Made by a program: the position numbers and the translations under genes. DNA of 64,000 nt. Origin: Burhinus oedicnemus (Eukaryota; Chordata; Aves; Charadriiformes; Burhinidae). The first letter of the stretch is position 1. Every line of letters begins with the position of its first letter. The stretch covers positions 173,141 through 237,140 of the forward strand of contig VFFE01007516.1 of assembly GCA_008921705.1 (NCBI GenBank), read 5' to 3'. The notes beneath the pieces are model-generated. The model searched no databases and was not told the origin of the DNA. It worked only from the letters and a program-made list of their open reading frames with translations. Below, one piece after another: positions 38,583-64,000 of this stretch.

Positions 38583-38966
38583 GCCCCGCTCTGGGCCCCA
38601 CCCTCACCCGGACCCCACCCCTGACCCCGCCCCAGGCCCCTCCTGGCAGCAAGGGAGAAGCCGGTCTGACCCCCAGCCTGGCCCGGGGCAGAGGCTCCAG
38701 GCACTGGCAGGGCTGCGCCAGCTCTTTGCGTTTTGGCACTTTGCTACATTTCCAATAAATTTTTTGTTTTCAAAAAGTCAACATAAAAAAAAAAATACAA
38801 TTCATCCCTTGGCAGAGCAGACGACACTCGGTGCCGCCCCATATGGCTCCACTGCCCTTGGCACGGGGTGCAGCAGGGACCGCGGCCCCCCGGAGCTCCT
38901 CTCTGCCCAGGCGGCTCCGGGGTCCATTGCGCTGGTGGCACTGGGGTGCACAGCCCCCCCCCCCCC
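38583..38966. other. PHLDB1 3' flank with a plus-strand AATAAA
   Basis: On the minus strand this follows the PHLDB1 stop codon and should be its 3' UTR, but no minus-strand AATAAA is visible. On the plus strand AATAAA lies at about 38754-38759, followed by TTTTTTGTTTTC and later an A-run, which is the layout of a plus-strand 3' end. No coding sequence for a plus-strand gene is recognisable between the gap and this signal. Confidence 0.5.
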
Positions 38967-55763
<16,797 letters not shown>

Positions 55764-55802
55764 GGTGCCCACTCGGAGATGCTGGGTGGTCTCAGGTACG
55801 GG

Positions 55803-58800
55803 CTGCTGCCAGGAGAGATGGAGGAGGTCAGCACAGGCAATCACGCTGGGCATGGCTCTGCCATATTCCTCTCACACATCCCTGCCAGCAGCCCACAGGT
55901 CTGGCAGCCTGAGCCTCGTGAACCCTACCCCACCCCAAACCGGTGTTTGCCAGCAAGGGGATTCTCCTCCTGAGCTCCGGCCTCCAGCCCTTCAGCATCT
56001 GCCCAAAGCAGGCGAGCATTCCAGCCCAGAGAGGCACGCACTACGGGAAACCCACGCCAAACGTCAGGATGGGACAACAGCGCCAGAAGGAGCCGGCACG
56101 CTGCCTCGGCTTTGGGTAGGTGGTGTAGGAAACACACACCCCAAACGCCAAGAGCAATGGGCAGCTGGATGCCAATGGCCACTGGTGGACAAGGACAAAT
56201 GAGCACAGCATCCAGCTGTCCCCGGCAACACTTGCCTGCTTATGCATAGCCCGCGGCATGCCCTGGCACAGTCACACGTGCCACGAGAGTGCCCATCCCT
56301 GGCACCTGGGCACGTGCATTTGCTCCTCCACAGGCGAGCAGCAGCAGCACCTCGGGGTGCCCAAGCCCCGTGCCCGGCTGGCACACAGGTCCACGCCAGG
56401 CTGGCAGGGCTGCCGCCTGCTGGAGCAGCCACCCGCTACTGTTCTCCTCATGGGCCAGAGGCAGCTAGGGGAGGAACGATTTCCATCACCCAGCACTCAC
56501 GCCACCGTCACAGCCCGGGATGCTCCGGGGTTACTAAATTTACCGTCTGCTGTTCCTCACGTCCCTCCCTTCCGCCCAGGCCTGGCTGAACATGGCTTAA
56601 CCCTTCCTGGGCAGACTGGGGCTGCTGAACCGGGGAGTGCTCCCACAACCGTGAAGGACCCTGGTCCCAGGGCAGCTGGGGGCAACAGCAGGAGCCTCGG
56701 GCTTGGTTCCCTGCAGCATGGCCCACGATCCCGCCTGGTGTGCCACAGGGTGAGGGACCCTCCCCCCCTAGCTTGGCCAGCGCCAGGCTTGGCTGCGGGG
56801 GCGAGCGGCCGGCTATTACACACTGCGGAAAAAATGAAATGCTGGAAAACACCAGGCGTGGGATCCAGGGCTGGGACAGAGCCCAGGCGGCTCCACACAA
56901 CACCAGGGATGGCTGTGACACAAGGGCTCCGTGGGGCCCACAGCTGCCCCACGGTGAGGGCTCCATGGGGACCATGGCCGCCCCACGCAGGATGGGGGCA
57001 ACTCAGCTGGGGCAGGGGGAAGCAGAGACGCAGTATCCCAGGAGCAGCTCCTGCCAAGGCAGGACCTCCGGCTTTCCCTTACCTGCCACCCAGTCCTGGC
57101 CCCAGCACTGACTGGGACCCTCCGCAGCAGCGTGCCCATGTCCCCCAGGCACAGGGCAGCTGCGCTTCCCAGTACCCAGAGACCCTGCAGCCTGGCTGAG
57201 CCCCTGCCCCTTGTCCCCCTCACGATGTCTGGGAAGGAGGAAAAGCCAGGAGGGGCCGGGCTCCTGCATAGGAAGGGAGCAGAGCCAGGGTGGGATCCTG
57301 CGCCGGCTTTAACCCCTTCCCAGCATGGCTGTGCCGGGTGAGCATCGTGGGGGGACCCCAGGCCCTGCTGCCCAGGGGGATCTGTCCCCACTCCTGCTGC
57401 CCAAACTCGCTCCACCCAGCACCTCCCGCTCCACAGGCAGCCCTGCCTGCCCATGGGTTGGGGGGGGACCCTGGTGCCTGGCTGCTCCCCGACGCCCATG
57501 CTGACGGCCCCTGGCCCCCCGGCATCACCCTCCACCCCGGCAGAGCCCCTCACCTGGCTCCTCACCGCCTGTCCCTCACGGGGCGCAGCCCCTCTCCAGC
57601 AGGCTCTGCCAGAGGAATGGGAGGCGGGAGCATGGCCGCCCTGGCCGGTGCCCCACCGCTGGGGCAGACAAGGCAGCCTTTCTTCTCCCGCTGCTGCCTG
57701 CAGAACGTGCTGCTTGTTCCCGCCGTGGGAAGTGGCGAAGGCAGCAAATGCCAAGGGGTCGGGCTCAGTTACTGCCAAACAGCCCACAGCCCCTGTGCCC
57801 CCTGCGCACAGGGCTGCCCGCTCGGCCCCAACCTCCTGGAGGACAAAAGCCCCTTTCTTCTCCTGGTGCAGGCAGAGGCCTCACCTGGGAGGACGCCCAG
57901 CCCTGCCGACGCCGGGCGGGCTGCACATGGACATACTGCCCCCCCACCATCCTGCTCCTGGGGAGCCCCTGCACCCCACTGCCCAGGCAGGCAGGGGTGC
58001 TCAGGGGGTCTGCTCCTGCCCAACCCACTGCTGCCCACTGAGACCCAACCCAGGCATGCCACGACCTGCCTCGCACCCTATCGGCATGGCCGGCTGCCAG
58101 CAGCCGGCAGGCAGATCCTGCAGCTGAGCCGCGTGCCACCGGCCAGGGCACAACCAGGGCACAACCAGGGCACGGCCAGCCAGCCCACGCTCGCGAAGGG
58201 CTGTGCCGGTGCACTGGAGCACAGCCTGGCACAGCCTGCCATGCAGCCTCTGTGGTGCCAGCCGTGCAAGGGGCAGGTGCATGGCATCCCACGGCACGGA
58301 CTTTCCTCCCTACCTGTGACCAAGCGAGACACAGGAGGAAGCCAGAGCAGCCGAACTGACGGGTGCACACCACACAGCATCACAGCCTCCGTCCAACTTG
58401 GCTGCCTGCTCGCTCCCCATCTGCTAACGCGCTTAGGGCGCGCTTACCCCTTCCCACACCCTCCACCCCAGTAAACAACCGGCCCTTCCGCCGGCAGCAG
58501 GGAAGGGGGAGCCCATCTCTGGCACAAAGCCAGAGGGGAGTGAGGAGCCTGCTCCCGGCTACTGCCTCCTAGCCTAGGGCTGCCCCATGCCGAGCAGAGG
58601 AGACCCTGCTGGTCCCATCCCACCCGGGTGAGGGGCGGCGGGGGCTGCATCCCGGTTGCTGGGACAACGCAACGCTTCTGGCAATAACATCACCGTAAAT
58701 CAGCCGCCAGACAGCTCTGGTGGGAGCCGAGGAATCCCGGCCGCACCCGCTGATCTCAGCGCTCCCGGGAAATGCTCCTGCACCACCGTGGAACAGCTGC

Positions 58801-60267
58801 TCTCTGGCTGAGGCCACAGCCCTGTCGGCATCGCGCCTCGGACTCTCCACAGTCTGGGGGATGCCTGCTGTGTGCTTGGATCAGGAAGGGCACATGTCCC
58901 TGCCTTCTTGCACCCAACGCTCCCCAAGATGAGCCAGCTCTGAGGGCTGGTGACACTTGTGCACAGTCCTGACCACTGCCAGAGCTCCAGCACTGAGCCC
59001 AGTGTTGGCATGTGTCTTTGTCCACTGCAGCATGACCAGGGAAAACACCGCCACTGAGCTCCAGGACCCCTCATGAGGTCGCAACAATGGAGACTTACTC
59101 CTCAAAGCCCTCTCATAGCAAACGATAGCTTCTTGTCTGCAGGCCAGACACTTGGCTCAGTGGCGAGCATCTGCGGCTCCTGCTGATGACAGCTCAGGGA
59201 CCATGGCACAGGGCAGGTTTGGTGGGTCCCAGATCTGGTTCCTAGCATGAACCCATCACCCAGCCCTGCATTCGCTGGGAGAGGGGCAGGGGTCAACCTC
59301 ACCTCTCCAAAACAGGCATTGCTCTCCCCTTTCTGGTGTCTGGCCATCAGTAAACGCCACCTTGTCACACAAACCCGTGGCTCCATCACCCTGCGTGGCA
59401 CCCTGGCCGCTGCAGCCCTGCGCATGCCAACACGTGGCATCGCGCCACAAACCCAAACATACAAGGAGTTGCCAAAAAAAGCACCTGGGCAGAGCTGCCC
59501 CACTGCTGCCTGATCTCCCTGCTGCCTGTGGCGCTCAGCCAAGGGATCTGCCCCACTGCAGCCCCTGCCCGGTACCCGGGGAGGGCTGGGGTCTCACAGG
59601 GCAGCTGGAGGGGTGGGGGAGCGGGTGGCCCTTCAGCACAGCAGCTGGATACCTTGTGGGGCTGCCAAATTCCTCGGGCTTCCTGGCAGTATAGCCGAAG
59701 GGGCCGTGGCGAGAGCGTGTCAGGCAGCTGGAGTAAACAAGGTCCCGCCGGGGAGCGGGGTCCGGCCAGGCCAGCGCCGTTCCCAGGCTCCCGAGAGGTG
59801 TCGGGGCGGCAGGGGCAGCCTCGGCCAAGCACTGTCTCCCCACGAGCTGCAGCAGGATTTGGGGACGGGAGAGCCTCGTCCGGCCTCCCACGGGGGGCTG
59901 GCTGCTCTCAGGGCTCCCACGCCAACCAACTCGCCACCGAGGTGGACCACCGGGTCTCTCTCCAGCTCCCGGCCCACCCACGTACCCCCGAAGCGTCGTA
60001 CAAGGACGGGTTGGACGGCTGGAGGGGCCTTCCTGCTCTCCCGCCCGCGGCCCCTCCTCGGGAGCCCCCCGGGCACGCCGGCCAGGACCTCCACCGCGGC
60101 CCGGGACCCCCGCCAGTTTCCCCTCGCCCCCGCTGCGCCCCAAAGCTGCCCCCTGGACGCTGCCGGCTGGGGGTCCCTGCGGCACGGCCCACCCCTCAGT
60201 AAGGTCGGGGGCTGCCCGGGTGTCCCACCGCCGCTGGTGCCCCGGTCCCCTCCCCACCGCCGCTCAC
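55803..60267. other. PHLDB1 intron 1 (5' UTR intron), no gene seen
   Basis: About 4.5 kb of GC-rich sequence between the probable non-coding exon 1 and the first coding exon. I see no conserved coding segment, and the long open frames on both strands (for example 57290-58474 plus) have no recognisable domain. A short tandem repeat lies at about 58144-58174. Confidence 0.5.
58144..58174. repeat. Short tandem repeat, unit about 11 nt (CAGGGCACAAC)
   Basis: Nearly three copies of CAGGGCACAAC in PHLDB1 intron 1, the last one diverging. Confidence 0.7.
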
Positions 60268-60375
60268 CTCCGCTCGGCCGGGCTCTGCCGCGCCGCTCCG
60301 CTGGCCACGCCCCGGTGCCGGCTCCGTCCCGCCCCGCCGGGCGGAGCCTCCCCCGCCGCTGAAGGACCCCAAGAC
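59870..60375 (-). promoter_or_regulatory. PHLDB1: PHLDB1 CpG-island promoter with probable non-coding exon 1
   Basis: Dense CpG island. On the minus strand a strong donor, GCGGAG|GTGAGC, ends a probable 5' UTR exon at 60268. Its partner acceptor is CCTGGCAGCAG just before 55802, 39 nt upstream of the ATG. The 5' limit of exon 1 is unknown but must lie below the ARCN1 poly(A) region at about 60.39 kb, so promoter and upstream-gene terminator are nearly contiguous. Confidence 0.65.
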
Positions 60376-60402
60376 CCTCAGCCGGCTCCTTTGACAATAC
60401 TC

Positions 60403-60408
60403 TTTATT
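60403..60408 (-). terminator. ARCN1 poly(A) signal
   Basis: Minus-strand AATAAA, the first good signal after the ARCN1 stop. It implies a 3' UTR of about 1.6 kb (60.39-62.02 kb) that ends at the PHLDB1 promoter. Confidence 0.65.
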
Positions 60409-62020
60409 TGATTAAAGACTCGGTATTCTCCGTGTACACTGGAATGTGCTCTATGCCCTAGGCCAGTATCGTATAAGGTTACAAAAAAGGGGGGGAATTT
60501 CAGATCGGTTTAAATATTACCCTCCAACGAATTTAAGAAAAAACAAAATGTCCTTGGGTGCCTGAACTAACCTCGACTCCATTTTAAAATCATACAGACA
60601 AGCAACTCTCGAAGATGAACGAGTTAATAGGGTTCATCACCTACTTAGCTAGGGAGCAGGGTTTGCTCTCCCACCCTCCCCAGACAGGGATGAGGATCGG
60701 TTTCCTCTTGGGTGCTGCTGAGGGAGGAGAGACCACGAACTTCTTTGGCAGAGAACCCCAGGAACACCAAGACACACTCACTCCCACAAAGGGCACTCTC
60801 AGGAGCACAGTACAGGTGTTTTTAGGGTATTTGCTTTCCATCTGCATGCTCAGGACCCACAGCAGCATCAGATGTGCTCCCCTGCAGACCTCGCTGGTAG
60901 CCAGTGAAGCAGTTACGTGACAGGCCCCGAGGCCAAGCAGGTGAGAGGAGTCCTGAGGGGAGCACAGCTCTGCCAGAGGAGGCAAATAATGCTCCCGAGG
61001 CAGCGGGAGGAGGAATGCCTCTGGGACAGCAGACACCACACTGCAGTGCTGCTAGCACTGGTATTAGCCCGGTACATTTTCTGGAAACTAGCCTTTCCTT
61101 CTCCTCCAGCCACAAAAGCACTGGGAAGAACACTAGTCTGCGCCAGGTCCTGACACGCAGGCCCGGTCTCCACAGCTGCTTGCAGCACAGCAGGCAAAGC
61201 CTTCCACCTCCCAAGACACTGAAAGGGCCCCTGGAAGGACACACAGCTGGTTCTAGGCTACTTAAACTGCCTTCAAAGCCTGCCCTTCCCCAGGGCAGTC
61301 CCCTCCAGATGCTCTCCCCCCTACAGCAGGAGTGAGAGCATCTGGAGCCATAGCCCATGCTACCTCAGAGTCCCCTCCGAGCCAGCGAGGAGAGCCCAGG
61401 CATCGGGCCACTGCTGTGCAGCAGGGCTGGTGAGACAGCAGTAACTGTGCGGGGCAAAAGGAGCGAGGTCCCGAGTCCCCCGTCCCCACCGCACACCCCT
61501 GCCACAACCCCCCACCTTTGAAACAAAGGCCAACTTGCTCCGCTTCTACCAGATGGAAGGGTCCAGAGAAGCAAGGTGCCCCCCTGCATGTTATCTTAAT
61601 GCCTGCTTTCACCAATGGAAATGAGAGTTGAAGGCCGAGGAGAAATTAAAATGGCAGCACCAACAACGGAGCAGTGCGTGACACTTCAGAAAGGAAGAGA
61701 ACGATGTCTGGTAGGCTCTGGGACTGAGCTCTGGTTGTCTCAGGGGAGAAGGGGACATGTCAAAGCCAGGTCCTCTGCAGAGATCTTGCTTTTCCGCCAG
61801 CTGGGAAAAATCTGCCAAAGAAATTTGTAGCCTTTCCCCCCCTGAGCATGTCAATTCTCTGCCAAAAATGTCTGTGGCCCAGGAACGCTGCAGATGGCAG
61901 ACAGAGCCATGTGTCTTAGCAGAGAGGGGGCTGCGGCGTTTCCAACATTCAGAATAAACTTCGGCCTCTTTTTTTTTTTAATTTAAAAATTTCTTCTTTT
62001 GTGATTCCCCACGGCTGGCA
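60409..62020 (-). other. ARCN1: ARCN1 3' UTR (inferred)
   Basis: No coding similarity and no splice evidence. The stretch runs from the ARCN1 stop codon to the AATAAA at 60403-60408 and has lower CpG content than the PHLDB1 island beside it. A poly-T tract near 61970-61980 lies close to the stop codon. Confidence 0.55.
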
Positions 62021-63666
62021 TTACAGGATTTCGTACTTGTCCACCAGGAAGGTGGTTTCAGTAGAAAACCTTACAGGGCTGTTCCCGTCTACCTGGGTCA
62101 CTTTGGTAACCTGCGGAGACAACAGGCAGAGTTAGCTCAGCATGGAATGCCACTCCCCACCACAGCTACGCTGCGCTTTCTGACACTGGGGTGGTCACCA
62201 GGACAGGATCAACCCAGCGCTTTCAAGCCACAAGTCAGCCCTAAAAGAAAGATCTTTGTTCCCAGGAAACCTGAAAACAAGGGAATGATTTTCTGCATTA
62301 ACTGCGCCTCTGCTGAAAGTAGCCTGTGAGAAGTTAAGCAGCTGTCGCTAGCTACAGTTCAGCGGGGACAGACAGTCATATGCCGAGAAGTGTTTTGGCT
62401 CAGAAGGCCGATGGATTCTCTAGAACAAGTCTGAGGGGAATTTATGATTACTCAGAGGCATGAAGGCACAACCGAAACTGCAAGCAAGCTCTGGGAAGCT
62501 GAAGCTTCCAGTGCCACCTGCTGGCACTCCTGAATCCAGCCAACACTGAGGTGACTTAAAGCCCACACCTAAGCTCTCGCTAAGCGGGGGGCAGCAGGGC
62601 ACACATGCCACAGCACAGCCCGCTTTAGCCAGCGGACGATTGAGGTAGCTTGAAAGAGGCAAGAGTGACATCACGCCTGCAGAGCGCCAGCCGTGACCAT
62701 ACCTGTATGTTGCAATAGTTCTTTTTGGAGATGAAGGAGACTTGTACTGGGAAGAAGTCATTTGGCTGCCCTGCTATGCTGAACTCCAGGCTGCCGCTCT
62801 TGTTTTTGGCATCTATCACTGGCAGGCACCACTCGAGGAGATTCCTCCGGCTGTCATGGCGATACTCACCATCAATCTCCCCAATCACTGGGGTGCCAAC
62901 ACCAGACCTAGAGCCGGCCACAAGAAGCTACAATAGCTTATCTGCATCAAGCTAAGAAAATGCTTGTCAAGCCCGCTGATGTGGCCAGACGGCAAACCAG
63001 GGAGGGGAAGCAGCCGAGGGGATCCAGGACAGCACTTGTTAGTGCTGCCCGGACAAGGAGCATTACTTACGGCAAGGGGATGGTGATGATCACATCGTTC
63101 AGCTCTAGGCTCTCCTCTTGCAATTCGTATTCAATATTAACATCACAACTGTTCCCGCTTTCTGACGGCCAGCAGTTAACTGAGGGCACAGAAACAGTAA
63201 GCTGAGCGATGCAGGCTTTCTACGTGGAACAGGCTCTCAAAAGATGATGCACTTTGAAAAGCGCAGCAAAGTCATCCACAAGAAATTCTGACTTTAAAAC
63301 CAAAAAGTTTTTGTTTTCTTCAAGAGTGTTACAGAAAACACAGACCTCTGAGAACAACAGGTACTGTCTAACGGAAGAGATACAGTATCTCCAACACCTC
63401 ACAATGTGCCAACACTCTGGAGCCAGCCCAGCTGCCACAAGGTGGGCTACCAGTCAGCAGCCCATGGACGAACATCAGCCTCTTCAACCCGAGCCCCCAG
63501 ACGCACACTCGCACTCACTTGTCAATGGAATGAAGGACTCTTCTGTGGTCTGCAACCTCCACTTCAGCACGCCCACGTCGCTGTTAATAGGGAATGACTT
63601 CTCTGGGTTCTTCAAACCAATCTGTGATTCTGCAGTGAAGAGCTTCTTGTCCACGTTTGGGTGAGT
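62021..63666 (-). CDS. ARCN1: ARCN1 (delta-COP), coatomer subunit, C-terminal part; 5' part beyond the window
   Basis: Delta subunit of the COPI coat for Golgi-to-ER and intra-Golgi transport. The last four coding exons are present: 63519-63666, 63071-63179, 62703-62907, 62021-62110, encoding 183 aa plus the stop, with GT-AG junctions and matching phases. They match the mu-homology domain of delta-[82 protein letters not shown] and the terminal [11 protein letters not shown]. The AG acceptor at 63667-63668 shows that the gene continues upstream past the right edge. It is tandem with PHLDB1 on the same strand, as in human. Confidence 0.96.
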
Positions 63667-64000
63667 CTGAAAAGGGAACACACACCCAGGCTGTAACTCT
63701 AAGCCTAAGGAGAGAACTGTATGTAGGTAACGCAGGTTCTAACAAGACAGCCTGACACATCCCCGAGTATTTTCCTGGACAAAAAACATGTCAGGTTTGC
63801 GCCTTGCTCAGAAGCCCCACTAGAGCACATCTGTTTATCAACCCAGGATTCCTTCCAGAAAATGCCAATCCACCAAGAAAAATCCACACCCCTACCATTT
63901 TTACTTGCCACTGCGCCAGAGACTCTACCAAGGCACATCCTGAGACGATAACCTAGAGAACAACTTCAACAGCTCTTAAAAATCTCAAAGACCACCCTGA
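63667..64000 (-). other. ARCN1: ARCN1 intron at the window edge
   Basis: Intronic sequence upstream of the exon ending at 63666. No further ARCN1 exon is recognisable before the window ends. Confidence 0.7.

Noticed and set aside
57290..58474. 394-codon plus-strand open frame in PHLDB1 intron 1
   Set aside because: Pro/Ala/Gly/Cys-rich composition typical of GC-rich non-coding DNA, with other long frames open on both strands.

Overview
The window looks like a gene-dense, GC-rich stretch of a bird genome. It carries three CR1 LINE fragments, short introns, many CpG-rich promoters, and genes whose products match the block of human 11q23.3 that lies on an avian microchromosome (chicken chromosome 24 is my recollection). 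There is no bacterial, plasmid or viral content. Two 20-N assembly gaps are present.

Layout, left to right: FOXR1 (+, 2.5-5.2 kb, frame broken twice), CENATAC/CCDC84 (+, 7.8-10.8 kb), RPS25 (-, 12.2-13.6 kb), TRAPPC4 (+, 13.7-15.1 kb, head-to-head with RPS25), SLC37A4 (-, 16.9-21.3 kb, one coding block lost in a gap), HYOU1 (-, 22.3-38.2 kb, 24 coding exons), PHLDB1 (-, 39.0-60.3 kb, 24 coding exons plus a probable 5' non-coding exon) and the 3' part of ARCN1 (-, 60.4 to beyond the right edge). I rebuilt exon models by matching conserved protein segments and requiring GT-AG splice sites with consistent phase. They close in frame for CENATAC (329 aa), RPS25 (125 aa), TRAPPC4 (219 aa), HYOU1 (996 aa) and PHLDB1 (1462 aa with every exon included).

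The genes are housekeeping or cell-biological units and do not form one pathway: minor-intron splicing (CENATAC), translation (RPS25), Golgi trafficking (TRAPPC4, ARCN1), ER glucose-6-phosphate transport (SLC37A4), ER folding (HYOU1) and cortical microtubule anchoring (PHLDB1). They are packed tightly. RPS25 and TRAPPC4 share a promoter of about 100 bp, the HYOU1 3' end abuts the SLC37A4 promoter, and the ARCN1 poly(A) signal lies about 140 bp from the PHLDB1 first-exon donor.

Most worth a second look: FOXR1 carries two frame breaks and a His-to-Arg change in the forkhead recognition helix; 253 nt of SLC37A4 coding sequence are missing at a poly-G/N gap; the HYOU1-PHLDB1 junction differs from the human order and sits on a gap; HYOU1 has an exact ERSE-II/ATF6 element; and PHLDB1 has a cluster of in-frame candidate cassette exons. 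I found no convincing undescribed system.
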